Shown here in pieces: positions 35,864-45,115 of a stretch of DNA of 64,000 nt; the stretch's first letter is position 1, and the number at the start of each line of letters is the position of its first letter. The stretch covers positions 3,286,001 to 3,350,000 of the forward strand of contig OZ252297.1 of assembly GCA_965250275.1 (NCBI GenBank), written 5' to 3'. The position numbers were made by a program, and so were the translations under genes. Under the pieces are notes generated by a model. The model was not told the origin of the DNA. It did not search any database and worked only from the letters and a program-made list of their open reading frames with translations. The DNA is from G965250275 sp965250275. Its GTDB lineage: Bacteria; Pseudomonadota; Alphaproteobacteria; Rhodobacterales; Rhodobacteraceae.

Positions 35864-36334
35864 TCAGAACGCGTCCGGTCGGGCCTCGCGAGCCATGTGG
35901 TCCAGCACACCGTTGACAAAGCTGGGTTCCTTGCCTTCGGGAAAGAACGCCCGCGCGATATCAACATATTCTGATATAACGACTTTTGGAGGCGTCTGTG
36001 TTTGGCTGAGCTCTGCGCCAGCGGCGCGAAACAGACCGCGCAGGGTCGGATCAATGCGCGCAATCGGCCATTTCGCCACCAGGGCGCGGTCGGTCATCTG
36101 ATCGATGGGAGCCTGATAATTGACCGCAGCATCGACCACGTAGCGAAAAAGGTCGACGTCGCCATCGACCATTTCGGTCTCTTCGTAGGTGGCCCCGAAT
36201 CGATGGTCCAGAAACTCGCGCACAACCGCATCTGCGGTCTGGCTGGAATGCTCCATCTGAAAGAGCGCCTGCACGGCGTAGAGCCGGGCCGCGGATTTCA
36301 TTTTGCGTTTCTGATTGCCCGAAAGGGTGGTCAT
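35864..36334 (-). CDS. nusB: Transcription antitermination factor NusB
   Basis: 156 residues, all-helical NusB fold (SAARLYAVQALFQMEH near the start, VVISEYVDIARAFFPEGKEPSFVNGVLDHMA at the end in two conserved helices). NusB binds boxA RNA with NusE and prevents early termination of rRNA operons. It overlaps ribH by 4 bp. The ribH-nusB coupling is standard in bacteria and supports both calls. Confidence 0.95.
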   Translation of the reverse strand: MTTLSGNQKRKMKSAARLYAVQALFQMEHSSQTADAVVREFLDHRFGATYEETEMVDGDVDLFRYVVDAAVNYQAPIDQMTDRALVAKWPIARIDPTLRGLFRAAGAELSQTQTPPKVVISEYVDIARAFFPEGKEPSFVNGVLDHMAREARPDAF

Positions 36335-36882
36335 GTCCCGGAAGATCCGTTGGTGTCACCGGCCAGCAGGATCGACTCGGACGGCGCCTTGAACCCGATC
36401 CCCTTGGTCCGGGCACCCCATCTACGGGTGAGTGCAATCAGATGCAAGGCCGCAGCCGCAGCCCCACCGCCCTTGTTGGCCTGCGCCGTGTCCGCGCGCA
36501 CCACGGCCTGCTCCCGGTTTTCGACCGTCAGGATTCCGTTCCCGATACACAGTCCTTGCAGTCCGAGAAGCTGCAGCGCACGACTGCTGTCATTGCACAC
36601 CGTGTCGTAGTGCGTGGTCTCGCCGCGGATCACGCAGCCCAGCGCAACATACCCGTCGTAGTTTGACTTTCGATCGGCAATCCCGATGGCCGACGGCACT
36701 TCGAGGGCGCCCGGAACCTCGACGACTTCGGACGTCCCGCCGGCGGCCTCGATCTCGTCCTGCGCGCCCTGGATCAAGTGGTCTGCAATGTCGCGGTAAT
36801 ACGGCGCCACAACGATCAGAAGCTTGACCGGGGCGTCGAAGGTCGGCCGTGGCAACGAGTAGTGGGTTTCTTCACGCGCCAT
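36331..36882 (-). CDS. ribH: 6,7-dimethyl-8-ribityllumazine synthase
   Basis: 183 residues. It condenses 5-amino-6-ribitylaminouracil with 3,4-dihydroxy-2-butanone 4-phosphate, the penultimate step of riboflavin synthesis. Conserved segments include VPGALEVPSAIGIA, ALGCVIRGETTHYD (with the catalytic His region) and ENREQAVVRAD. It lies 3 bp after ribBA and overlaps nusB, so it is the middle of the ribE-ribBA-ribH-nusB operon. A C-terminal extension of about 15 residues follows the usual family end. Confidence 0.95.
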   Translation of the reverse strand: MAREETHYSLPRPTFDAPVKLLIVVAPYYRDIADHLIQGAQDEIEAAGGTSEVVEVPGALEVPSAIGIADRKSNYDGYVALGCVIRGETTHYDTVCNDSSRALQLLGLQGLCIGNGILTVENREQAVVRADTAQANKGGGAAAAALHLIALTRRWGARTKGIGFKAPSESILLAGDTNGSSGT

Positions 36883-36885
36883 GGG

Positions 36886-38007
36886 TCACGCTCCGGTGAT
36901 GGGGCGGGTGCCCGAGATTTCAAGGCCGTAGGCTTCCAGACCAACGACGGTTGGCGCCGGCGAGTTGGTCAACAAGGTGAGCCGCGACAACCCCAGTGAC
37001 GACAGGATTTGGGCGCCGAGGCCATACTGGCGAAGGGTCTGAGGCGACACCTCGTCCTTGGCGGCCAGCTTCATGTGCAGATCGCGCAGCAGAACAAGCA
37101 CGCCCCGCCCTTCCTGCGCAATCAGTTGCATGGCATCGCCAAATTCGCCCGCGCGACCAGGACCGCCAGTGCCCACAACATCCAGCAAGGGATCCAGAGC
37201 ATGCATACGAACGAGAACCGGATCGTCCCCCGCGATGTCACCCTTGATCAGCGCGATATGTTCGGCCCCCTGGGTTTCGTCTGTGTACACGCGCATTTCC
37301 CATTCACCGCCAAATTCGCTTGTGATGGTCTGCTGTGTCCGCACCCGAACCAGATTGTCGTGCCGGCGGCGATAGGCGATCAGGTCACTGATCGTTCCGA
37401 TTTTCAGACCGTGCTTCTGGGCAAACGCCACAAGATCCGGCAGGCGCGCCATGCTGCCGTCTTCGTTCATAATTTCACAGATCACGCCTGATGGGTTCAG
37501 TCCGGCCAGCCGCGAAATGTCGACTGCTGCTTCGGTGTGACCGGCCCGCACCAACACGCCGCCCGCGCGCGCGCGCAGCGGAAAGACATGCCCCGGGGTT
37601 GCGATATCTGCGGAGGTCTTGGTCGCGTCAATCGCAACCGCAACCGTGCGGGCGCGGTCATGCGCGGAAATGCCGGTACTCACACCTTCGCGCGCTTCGA
37701 TCGAAATCGTGAAGGCAGTTTCATGGCGCGAGGAATTATAGGTGGACATCAATGGCAGGCCCAGCGCATCGATCCGTTCGCCCGGCATCGACAGGCAGAT
37801 CAGACCACGCCCATGCGTTGCCATGAAGTTGATCGCATCCGGCGTCGCCATCTGTGCCGGGATCACAAGATCCCCCTCGTTTTCGCGGTCTTCATGATCA
37901 ACGAGGATGAACATGCGACCGTTTCGTGCGTCTTCAATGATTTCATCGATCGACGAAACCGCATCGCTCCAGTCGGTCTCAACCGGGCCCGGGGTCTCAA
38001 AACTCAT
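36886..38007 (-). CDS. ribBA: RibBA: DHBP synthase with a degenerate GTP cyclohydrolase II half
   Basis: 373 residues. The N-terminal 3,4-dihydroxy-2-butanone-4-phosphate synthase (about 18-215) is complete, with the acidic metal/substrate loop VDHEDRENEGDLV and HGRGLICLSM; it makes the four-carbon unit of riboflavin. The C-terminal half has the cyclohydrolase II outline. However, the region after VRMHALDP (about 275-300), where true RibA enzymes have a three-Cys zinc site (EC...CDC), contains no cysteine. GTP cyclohydrolase II activity is therefore doubtful, and a separate RibA would be needed elsewhere. It starts at ATG 38007, 82 bp after ribE. Confidence 0.92.
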   Translation of the reverse strand: MSFETPGPVETDWSDAVSSIDEIIEDARNGRMFILVDHEDRENEGDLVIPAQMATPDAINFMATHGRGLICLSMPGERIDALGLPLMSTYNSSRHETAFTISIEAREGVSTGISAHDRARTVAVAIDATKTSADIATPGHVFPLRARAGGVLVRAGHTEAAVDISRLAGLNPSGVICEIMNEDGSMARLPDLVAFAQKHGLKIGTISDLIAYRRRHDNLVRVRTQQTITSEFGGEWEMRVYTDETQGAEHIALIKGDIAGDDPVLVRMHALDPLLDVVGTGGPGRAGEFGDAMQLIAQEGRGVLVLLRDLHMKLAAKDEVSPQTLRQYGLGAQILSSLGLSRLTLLTNSPAPTVVGLEAYGLEISGTRPITGA

Positions 38008-38089
38008 GGCGCGCGTCCTCTCAGGTGTCGAAGCGCAGATAGACCACCGCCGCGCCGAATGCCAGTACCGACGCGGCGTTGCGGACGTG

Positions 38090-38677
38090 TTATCCGGCTT
38101 CGGCCAGCCGCGCGACGTACCGCGCCAGTGTGTCGATTTCCAGGTTCACCCGGTCCCCGACTGCAACTGACCCCCAGGTCGTCACTTCCTTGGTGTGGGG
38201 AATGAAGTTGATCCCGAAAATGTCGCCCTGCACTTCGTTGACGGTCAGCGATGTGCCATTCAGGGCGACGGAGCCCTTTGGTGCAATGAACCGCGCAAGG
38301 TCATCGGGTGCACGCAACTGTACGCGGGTGCTGTCGCCTTCATCGGTCACACTGACCACCTCGGCCACACCATCCACATGTCCCGAGACGATATGCCCGC
38401 CCAGTTCATCTCCGACCCGGAGGGCGCGTTCCAGATTGACCCGCGAGCCAACCTGCCAGGTATCCAGATTGGTTTTGGACACGGTCTCTGCGCTGACCTG
38501 CACTTCGTACCAGTCGGACCCAAGGTCCACGACCGTCAGGCACACACCGTCGCTGGCGACCGATGCACCGATATCGATCTGGCTGGTGTCATACGCCGTG
38601 CTGATCCGGGCGCGCAGATCGCCCTCTTGTGTCAGATGGGTGACCGTGCCGATGTCCGTGACTATACCGGTGAACAT
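38090..38677 (-). CDS. ribE: Riboflavin synthase (alpha subunit)
   Basis: 195 residues from the family-typical start MFTGIVTDIGTV (ATG 38677). Two similar lumazine-binding domains follow each other; the first includes GASVASDGVCLTV and the second KGSVALNGTSLTV. The enzyme dismutates two ribityllumazines to riboflavin. It is the first gene of the ribE-ribBA-ribH-nusB run. The promoter should lie in the 156-bp divergent gap shared with kpsS. I see no FMN riboswitch fold there. Confidence 0.95.
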   Translation of the reverse strand: MFTGIVTDIGTVTHLTQEGDLRARISTAYDTSQIDIGASVASDGVCLTVVDLGSDWYEVQVSAETVSKTNLDTWQVGSRVNLERALRVGDELGGHIVSGHVDGVAEVVSVTDEGDSTRVQLRAPDDLARFIAPKGSVALNGTSLTVNEVQGDIFGINFIPHTKEVTTWGSVAVGDRVNLEIDTLARYVARLAEAG

Positions 38678-38833
38678 GTCCGCGCTCCTGTATTCGGGTT
38701 GCAAGTGAATTAGAGGCGTGACTGGCCGGGAACAAGCCCCTGTGTATTGCAGACCTGTCGCCAAGCCGCCATAGTTTTGACCGACTGAAAGGGTAGGAAC
38801 AGGTCAAGTCCGATGTGGCAAGAGAGCACGCAC

Positions 38834-40126
38834 ATGCCGACAGCGCCTGTAAAGAAGCGAGAATTCCTGTTCCTGCAGGGCCCGCACGGCCCGTTTTTCT
38901 ATCGCTTGGCCGGCATGCTGGAAAAGGCCGGATGCGGCATTTGCCGCGTTGGGTTCAATGCCGGTGACCGGGCGTTCTGGTTCAACAAGCGCAGCTATGT
39001 TCCTTATCGCGGGACAATCGAGGCATGGCGCGCGACGCTGGGCCAGATGATCTCGGACCGCAACATTACCGACATTGTGCTTTATGGCGACACCCGGCCC
39101 GTTCACGCGGATGCCGTGGCCGAGGCACGACGGCGCGGGGTAACCGTGCATGTGTTCGAAGAAGGCTACATGCGCCCCTATTGGGTCACCTACGAGCGCA
39201 ATGGTTCGAACGGCAACTCCCGTCTGATGCAGATGTCGATTGCCGACATGCAGGCCGCGCTGGCGCAGTCGGATATGGAGGCCCCCCTGCCCCCAAGTCA
39301 TTGGGGTGATATGCGGGAGCATATCTTTTACGGCGCGCTCTATCATTGGTTCGTGATGTTTCGGAACGCCGACTACCGCAACTTCCGCCCGCACCGGTCG
39401 CTGCCGGTGACGCGCGAGTTTCAGCTCTATTTACAAAGACTGCTGTTCATGCCGGCCCTGGCCGTGGATCGAATGCTGGCTACCCAACGTATCCGGAACG
39501 GCGGATTCCCGTATCATCTGGCGCTGCTGCAGCTTGAACATGACAGCAGCTTTCAGACGCACTCTCCCTACGGCTCAATGACGGATTTTCTGGCCGAGAT
39601 CCTCGAAGGGTTTGCAAGCGGTGCACCACGGCACCACCATCTTGTGATCAAGGCGCACCCGCTGGAAGATGGACGAGTGCCCCTGCGCCGCGAGGTAAAG
39701 CGGCTGACTCAGCTCCACGGGCTTTCAGGCCGCGTTCACTACGTGCGGGGCGGGAAGCTCGCCCAGCTGCTCAACGATGCCCGGTCTGCCGTGACCGTGA
39801 ACTCGACGGCGGGTCAGCAAGTGTTGTGGCGCGGAATTCCGCTGAAAGTCCTGGGACGGGCTGTCTATGACAAACCGGAGTTTGTATCTGGGCAAAACCT
39901 GCGCGAGTTCTTTGCCGGGGCCGTGCGTCCTGACGGGCGTGCGTACAAGGATTACCGGCGCTATCTCCTTGAAACCAGTCAGGTCCCCGGCGGATTCTAT
40001 GCACGTGGCGCGCGCCAGCAGCTTCTGCGGCAGGTCGTGGACATGATGCTCTCCCCGGAAGACCCCTATGACGCACTGAAATCCGGGACAGCGGCTCCGC
40101 GGCAACAGTTGAGACTCGTCAACTAG
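38834..40126 (+). CDS. kpsS: KpsS-like capsule polysaccharide protein
   Basis: About 430 residues of the capsule KpsS/LipB family, beta-Kdo transferases that start the Kdo linker on phosphatidylglycerol for group 2-type capsules. Family-typical blocks are FLFLQGPHGPFFYRLAG near the N-terminus, HVFEEGYMRPYW (about 115-126), FQTHSPYGSM and KAHPLEDGR, and TVNSTAGQQVLWRG near the C-terminus. An ATG at 38813 is in frame seven codons upstream; the ATG at 38834 is chosen because relatives begin shortly before this block and AAGAGAG precedes it. It is the first gene of a plus-strand capsule group lying between ribE and ribD. Confidence 0.88.
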   Translation: MPTAPVKKREFLFLQGPHGPFFYRLAGMLEKAGCGICRVGFNAGDRAFWFNKRSYVPYRGTIEAWRATLGQMISDRNITDIVLYGDTRPVHADAVAEARRRGVTVHVFEEGYMRPYWVTYERNGSNGNSRLMQMSIADMQAALAQSDMEAPLPPSHWGDMREHIFYGALYHWFVMFRNADYRNFRPHRSLPVTREFQLYLQRLLFMPALAVDRMLATQRIRNGGFPYHLALLQLEHDSSFQTHSPYGSMTDFLAEILEGFASGAPRHHHLVIKAHPLEDGRVPLRREVKRLTQLHGLSGRVHYVRGGKLAQLLNDARSAVTVNSTAGQQVLWRGIPLKVLGRAVYDKPEFVSGQNLREFFAGAVRPDGRAYKDYRRYLLETSQVPGGFYARGARQQLLRQVVDMMLSPEDPYDALKSGTAAPRQQLRLVN

Positions 40127-40223
40127 TTATCACGCGCCGCAATGCTGGATTTCGACGAGAGTCCTCGTTACATTGAACAAAAAAATACCCGAGGCAGGCA
40201 TTTCAGGTCGAGGAGACCGCGTC

Positions 40224-41357
40224 GTGAAAACTCAATTCGTTCGGTGGGCACGCCCCGCCGCGCTGGTGGCAGCCGTCGCAACTCTTGCTGCGTGCGGCTT
40301 ACCGCAGGTTGGCCCTAACAAAAGTCAAATCTTTGCAGGTTCCGTCCAGAAAGAGGGCGATGCCTTTGTCGTTTCGGTCAACGACCGCGTCACCCGCGCG
40401 ACCGCGGTGACCCCCGCATTGGGCTTTTCGGACAATTTCCTGAACGCGTCCACCCTGACATCCGATACGATCCGGCCCGGCGACACGGTCGGGCTGACCG
40501 TCTGGGAAAACGTCGATGACGGCCTGTTGGCTGGGGGCGGCAGCAACTCGACCATCCTCGAAGAAGTGCAGGTCGACAGCGACGGGTTCATTTTCGTGCC
40601 GTACGCGGGCCGGTTAAGGGCTTCGGGCAACACGCCAGAGCAGCTACGCGGCCTGATCACAGACCGTCTGCAGGAACAAACGCCCGATCCGCAGGTTCAA
40701 GTCAGACGCCTTGCCGGCGACGGGTCAACCGTCTCTTTGGTGGGCGCTGTGTCGGCGCAGGGTGTGTACCCGATCGAGCGGCCGACCCGTACGCTGGCAA
40801 CCATGCTGGCCAACGCGGGTGGTATCTCCATCACCCCCGAAATCGCGCAAGTGACCGTGACGCGCGGGGGGCACAAGGGCAAAATCTGGTTCCAGGATCT
40901 CTACGACAACCCGGGTCTGGACATCGCTTTGCGTGGCGGGGATCGCATTCTGGTCGAAGAAGATACCCGTTCGTTCACGGCCCTCGGCGCCACGGCCCAG
41001 CAGTCCCGCGTTCCCTTTGAATCTCAGGACCTTTCGGCCCTGGAAGCAATCGCGCAAGTCGGTGGTCTGCTGTCCACCTCCGCCGATCCCACGGGTGTAT
41101 TCGTGTTCCGCAACGAACCGGCCGAGATCGCAGGTCAGGTACTTGGCCGCGATGATCTGGTTGGGGCACAGCGGATGATCTACGTTTTGAACCTGACCGA
41201 ACCGAACGGCCTGTTCCACGCGCGTGACTTCGTCATCCGGGACGATGACACACTCTATGTCACCGAGGCACCCTATGCGCAGTGGAGCAAGATCCTCGCC
41301 TCCATCACTGGTTCGCTTGCCCCGGTCGCCAACGTGCAGACCGTCTTTGGCGGGTAA
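40224..41357 (+). CDS. Polysaccharide export lipoprotein (Wza/KpsD/BexD type)
   Basis: 377 residues from the GTG at 40224, which has GAGGAG eight bases upstream; a TTG at 40173 has no such site. A lipoprotein signal with lipobox LAAC (about residue 24) is followed by the Poly_export domain (IRPGDTVGLTVWENVDDG, VDSDGFIFVPYAGRL) and SLBB-type repeats (VSLVGAVSAQGVYPI; FTALGATAQQSRVPF). Members form the outer-membrane exit ring for capsule. Position between kpsS and kpsC supports capsule export. ABC export genes (kpsM/T/E) are not in the window. Confidence 0.92.
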   Translation: MKTQFVRWARPAALVAAVATLAACGLPQVGPNKSQIFAGSVQKEGDAFVVSVNDRVTRATAVTPALGFSDNFLNASTLTSDTIRPGDTVGLTVWENVDDGLLAGGGSNSTILEEVQVDSDGFIFVPYAGRLRASGNTPEQLRGLITDRLQEQTPDPQVQVRRLAGDGSTVSLVGAVSAQGVYPIERPTRTLATMLANAGGISITPEIAQVTVTRGGHKGKIWFQDLYDNPGLDIALRGGDRILVEEDTRSFTALGATAQQSRVPFESQDLSALEAIAQVGGLLSTSADPTGVFVFRNEPAEIAGQVLGRDDLVGAQRMIYVLNLTEPNGLFHARDFVIRDDDTLYVTEAPYAQWSKILASITGSLAPVANVQTVFGG

Positions 41358-41359
41358 AC

Positions 41360-43363
41360 ATGCCCAGCTCAGGCGCCAATGCGTCGCCTGAGCGGCTTTA
41401 TGTCTACAACACCGGATTCCTGACCCAACGCCGCGTGCGCCGCATTCTGGAACTGGCGCAATATCGTGTCAGCCTGGGGCTGCCCCGCGAAACGGATATG
41501 GTGGGCATTTGGGGGCAAAGCCCCACCGCCCATCGGGGCCTGGAAATTGCCAAACGCCGGGGCTGCCCTGTCTTACGGGTTGAAGATGCCTTCTTGCGCT
41601 CCTTACACCCCGGCCGCAGCGGCGAGCCTCCAATCGGGCTGAATCTGGACCGCTCTGGTGTGCATTTCGACGCCGGCACAGTTTCCGATCTCGAACACAT
41701 GCTGGCCACAGCCGCTCTGGACGACACCGCACTGCTCGACCGCGCTCGCAATGCGATTGCGCGTTTGCAAGAGAACCATCTGACCAAATACAGCGGCATC
41801 GACCCTTCGCTGCCGGTCCCGGCACCGGGATATGTTCTGGTGGTCGACCAGACCCGCGACGATGCCTCTGTGACAGCCAGCAAAGCCGACCTCGCCCGGT
41901 TTCGCGAAATGCTGGTCTTTGCGCAGGAAGAGAACCCCGGTGCACCCGTTCTGATCAAGACGCACCCTGAAACCCAGCAAGGTTTTCGCTCCGGGTACTT
42001 CACCTCCGATGACGAAAGCGACCGCGTTCATCTCTTTGATGAACCCGTCAGTCCCTGGACCCTGTTGGATGGAGCGATCGGGGTTTACACCGTCTCTTCG
42101 CAACTTGGGTTCGAGGCCATTCTCGCAGGGCATAAGCCTCGTGTGTTTGGCCAACCTTTCTACGCAAGTTGGGGCCTGACCCGGGATGAAAACCCCGTCC
42201 CGCGCCGCGCCCGCACACTGACCCGGGCACAACTCTTCGCAGCAGCAATGATCCTTTATCCGGTCTGGTACGATCCGTTTGAGGACAGGTTGTGTGAGTT
42301 GGAGCGCGCGATGGATATCCTGGAGGCGCAGACCGACGCATTCCGCACGGATCGCGAGGGATGGGTCGCCAGCGAGATGCGTCTTTGGAAGCGAAAACCG
42401 CTCCAACGGGTTTTTGGCCAACAGAAAAAGGTGGTTTTCCAGGACGACCCTGCAAAGGCAACAACCCTTGGGCGCCCATGGATGGTCTGGGCGAGCAAGG
42501 CAAACGCGACACATGCCGACGCGGTCCGGGTCGAGGACGGTTTCCTGCGATCGCGTGGGCTGGGTGCAGAGCTGGTCCCGCCCCTCTCGCTCGTTCTCGA
42601 CGATCTCGGGATCTACTACGACCCCCAGAGCGAGAGCCGGTTAGAGCATTGTATCGCTCAGCGCGAAACCCTGCGGCCGGATCAGGCCCGCAGGGCCGAG
42701 GACCTGATTGCAACGCTGCGCGAACGTGGACTCAGCAAATACAATCTTGATGGTGAGATGCCGTCCCTGCCAGAGGGGCATCGGATTCTTGTGCCGGGAC
42801 AGGTCGAAGACGATGCATCGGTTCTGACGGGCGCGGAAACGATCCGAACCAATCTCGAACTGCTGCAAGAGGTCCGCGCCACTCATCCAAATGCGGTGAT
42901 TGTCTACAAACCCCACCCGGACGTCGAGGCTGGCTTGCGGATGGGGAAAATTGACGCCACAGGCATTGCCGATGTCGTGGCCACCCACGCGGATCCGGTC
43001 CGATTGCTAAACGAGGTGCAAGAACTCCACACCATTACATCAGGTATGGGGTTCGAAGCACTGATCCGCGGGCTGACCGTGACGACCTATGGTACGCCAT
43101 TCTACGCGGGTTGGGGCCTGACCAACGATCTGGGCAGGGTCCCTGCCCGACGCGTTGCACGCCCAACGCTTGCCGGTCTGGTGCATGCGACGCTGATCGA
43201 CTATGCGCGCTATTACGACCCCGTAACAGCTCAGGCCTGTCCCGTGGAGGTCGTGGCAAACCGGATCAGTTCCGGTCGGATACCCCATCCCGGCGCCTTG
43301 AACCGCCTCACCGCAAAACTGCAAGGCGCATTTGCGACCTATGCTCATCTGTGGCGCAATTAA
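41360..43363 (+). CDS. kpsC: KpsC-like capsule polysaccharide beta-Kdo transferase
   Basis: 667 residues from the ATG at 41360, 2 bp after the previous stop. The protein is an internal duplication of two related glycosyltransferase halves. Parallel motifs are RVEDAFLRSLHPG (first) with RVEDGFLRSRGLG (second), NHLTKYS with GLSKYN, KTHPETQQGF with KPHPDVEAG, and FGQPFYASWGLT with YGTPFYAGWGLT. KpsC extends the poly-Kdo linker that anchors group 2 capsule. Such doubling is the normal KpsC layout. It converges with ribD across a 62-bp gap. Confidence 0.93.
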   Translation: MPSSGANASPERLYVYNTGFLTQRRVRRILELAQYRVSLGLPRETDMVGIWGQSPTAHRGLEIAKRRGCPVLRVEDAFLRSLHPGRSGEPPIGLNLDRSGVHFDAGTVSDLEHMLATAALDDTALLDRARNAIARLQENHLTKYSGIDPSLPVPAPGYVLVVDQTRDDASVTASKADLARFREMLVFAQEENPGAPVLIKTHPETQQGFRSGYFTSDDESDRVHLFDEPVSPWTLLDGAIGVYTVSSQLGFEAILAGHKPRVFGQPFYASWGLTRDENPVPRRARTLTRAQLFAAAMILYPVWYDPFEDRLCELERAMDILEAQTDAFRTDREGWVASEMRLWKRKPLQRVFGQQKKVVFQDDPAKATTLGRPWMVWASKANATHADAVRVEDGFLRSRGLGAELVPPLSLVLDDLGIYYDPQSESRLEHCIAQRETLRPDQARRAEDLIATLRERGLSKYNLDGEMPSLPEGHRILVPGQVEDDASVLTGAETIRTNLELLQEVRATHPNAVIVYKPHPDVEAGLRMGKIDATGIADVVATHADPVRLLNEVQELHTITSGMGFEALIRGLTVTTYGTPFYAGWGLTNDLGRVPARRVARPTLAGLVHATLIDYARYYDPVTAQACPVEVVANRISSGRIPHPGALNRLTAKLQGAFATYAHLWRN

Positions 43364-43425
43364 GAATGCTCGTTGGGGAAAGGGACTTCGATGTCCGGCC
43401 CAATCACCCCCGAAATCAATTCTTT

Positions 43426-44526
43426 TCAGTCTGTTACCCGCTGCCAGCGATGTAACACATCACCGCCAATCTGCCGTGTTTCGACCAACGCATAGCGTGG
43501 CGCATGTTCCAACTTGTCGAGACCCATGGCACCAATCGCTGGCAGTCCCTCTGCGCCAATCGCGAGTCCGGCTGAGAATCCAATCAACTCGTCCACCAGA
43601 TCAGAAGCCAGCAGCGAAGCCGCCAATGCGCTTCCCCCCTCGCAGAAAACCCGCGTCAGTCCAGCCGCACCAAGCTGCGCCAGCATGTCACCGGCATCCA
43701 GTTGTGGGCCGTCGGTCTCGCACCGGATCAGGTGTGCGCCGACCTCTTCCCACGCTTTCTTCCGGTCACTGTCCGCATCCGCACCGTGACACAGCCAAAG
43801 CGGGATGGATTTTGCAGAACGTGCCAGTTTCCCCATGAGCGGCAGGTCCAGCCTGCGCGATGCAACGACGCGCACCGGCTGGTGATCAATGCCCAGGTCC
43901 CGCACCGTGAGAGACGGATCGTCCCCGCGCGCCGTGCCTGCCCCCACAAGCACCGCATCGTGAGACGCGCGCATCGCGTGCACCTGTCGCCGTGCCAGCG
44001 GGCCGGTGATCCACTGGCTCTGACCCGTCGCAGTTGCGATGCGACCGTCGAAACTGCTGGCCAGTTTGAGCGTCAGAAAAGGACGCCCCTGTTCGGTCTT
44101 GAGAAAGAACCCGGCGTGATCGCGAGCGGCCTGCTCGGCCAGAACACCGGTCGTGACATCGATGCCGGCGGCGCGAAGCTGTGCGAACCCCTGCCCCGAC
44201 ACGCGCGTATCGCTGTCCTCGAGGGGTGCCACCACGCGGGCAACCTGCGCGGCGATCAGCGCTTCGGTGCATGGCGGCGTCTGGCCATGATGCGCGCAGG
44301 GTTCCAGGGTCACATAGGCGGTCGCGCCCTTTGCCGCGCTTCCGGCTTGGGAGAGCGCCTCGGTTTCCGCATGGGGTCGGCCCCCGCGTTGCGTCCAGCC
44401 GCGCCCAACAACGCGTCCGTCCTTCACGATCACGCATCCCACGGCAGGATTGGGCCAGCACATGCCGCGATTGCGACGGCCAAGTGTCAGGGCCATCGCC
44501 ATAAATCGGGCGTCATTGGCGCTCAC
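43426..44526 (-). CDS. ribD: Bifunctional riboflavin deaminase/reductase RibD
   Basis: 366 residues. The N-terminal deaminase has the zinc site HAETEAL and EPCAHHGQTPPC (about 50-85). The C-terminal 5-amino-6-uracil reductase (about 150-360) has TLKLASSFDGRIA and CEGGSALAASLL. These are steps two and three of riboflavin synthesis. The start is a GTG overlapping the nrdR stop by 4 bp (GTGA), so nrdR-ribD are coupled. The capsule genes separate it from the rest of the rib genes, about 4.7 kb away on the same strand. Confidence 0.95.
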   Translation of the reverse strand: MSANDARFMAMALTLGRRNRGMCWPNPAVGCVIVKDGRVVGRGWTQRGGRPHAETEALSQAGSAAKGATAYVTLEPCAHHGQTPPCTEALIAAQVARVVAPLEDSDTRVSGQGFAQLRAAGIDVTTGVLAEQAARDHAGFFLKTEQGRPFLTLKLASSFDGRIATATGQSQWITGPLARRQVHAMRASHDAVLVGAGTARGDDPSLTVRDLGIDHQPVRVVASRRLDLPLMGKLARSAKSIPLWLCHGADADSDRKKAWEEVGAHLIRCETDGPQLDAGDMLAQLGAAGLTRVFCEGGSALAASLLASDLVDELIGFSAGLAIGAEGLPAIGAMGLDKLEHAPRYALVETRQIGGDVLHRWQRVTD

Positions 44527-44990
44527 TCTTCGCGCGGTGCGTCGGGACGCAGCTCCGCAACAAAGTCTTCAAAATCGTCCGCAGCCTGGAAGTTCTTGTA
44601 AACACTGGCAAATCGGACATAGGCAACCGTGTCGATCCGGGCCAGCGCCTCCATCACGATCTCGCCGATCTGCTTGGAGGGGATATCGGTTTCGCCCATG
44701 CTCTCAAGCCGGCGCACAATGCCCGAAATCATCTGATCGATCCGTTCAGGATCAATGGGACGTTTCTGCATGGAAATGCGGATCGAGCGTTCCAGCTTGT
44801 CGCGGTCGAAATCCTCGCGTTTGCCGCTGGACTTGATGACAACAAGGTCGCGCAACTGCACTCGCTCGTAGGTGGTGAACCGTCCCCCGCAGGCCGGGCA
44901 GAACCGTCTGCGCCGGATCGATACATGATCCTCTGCCGGTCGGGAGTCTTTCACCTGAGTGTCAATGTTGCCGCAAAACGGGCAGCGCAT
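44523..44990 (-). CDS. nrdR: Transcriptional repressor NrdR
   Basis: 155 residues. An N-terminal zinc ribbon (CPFCGNIDTQV ... FCPACGGRF, residues 3-34) is followed by the ATP-cone domain (about 49-139, VIKSSGKREDFDRDKLERS). It senses ATP/dATP and represses ribonucleotide reductase genes. The nrdR-ribD order is common in alphaproteobacteria. It overlaps ribD by 4 bp. No nrd genes or NrdR boxes were found in the window. Confidence 0.96.
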   Translation of the reverse strand: MRCPFCGNIDTQVKDSRPAEDHVSIRRRRFCPACGGRFTTYERVQLRDLVVIKSSGKREDFDRDKLERSIRISMQKRPIDPERIDQMISGIVRRLESMGETDIPSKQIGEIVMEALARIDTVAYVRFASVYKNFQAADDFEDFVAELRPDAPREE

Positions 44991-45089
44991 GGGCTGTCTC
45001 CCTCGTCTTTTTCTGCCTCTTGTTGTGGGCGCTTTGGCTCACTTATCCACAACTATAGGGCACACGCTAGAGTTTGGGTAGAGGGGATT

Positions 45090-45115
45090 TTGAACCGCAA
45101 AATAATGCGGCTCAA
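45090..45115 (-). terminator. Hairpin at the end of the yjbQ operon
   Basis: TTGAACCGCA pairs with TGCGGCTCAA around a six-base loop with one mismatch, spanning the yjbQ stop codon. On the minus strand it is followed by AAAATCCCC rather than a T-run, so it may be a weak or factor-assisted terminator. Confidence 0.4.

Noticed and set aside
38678..38833. FMN riboswitch upstream of ribE
   Set aside because: I could not find the conserved RFN-element blocks in the 156-bp gap.
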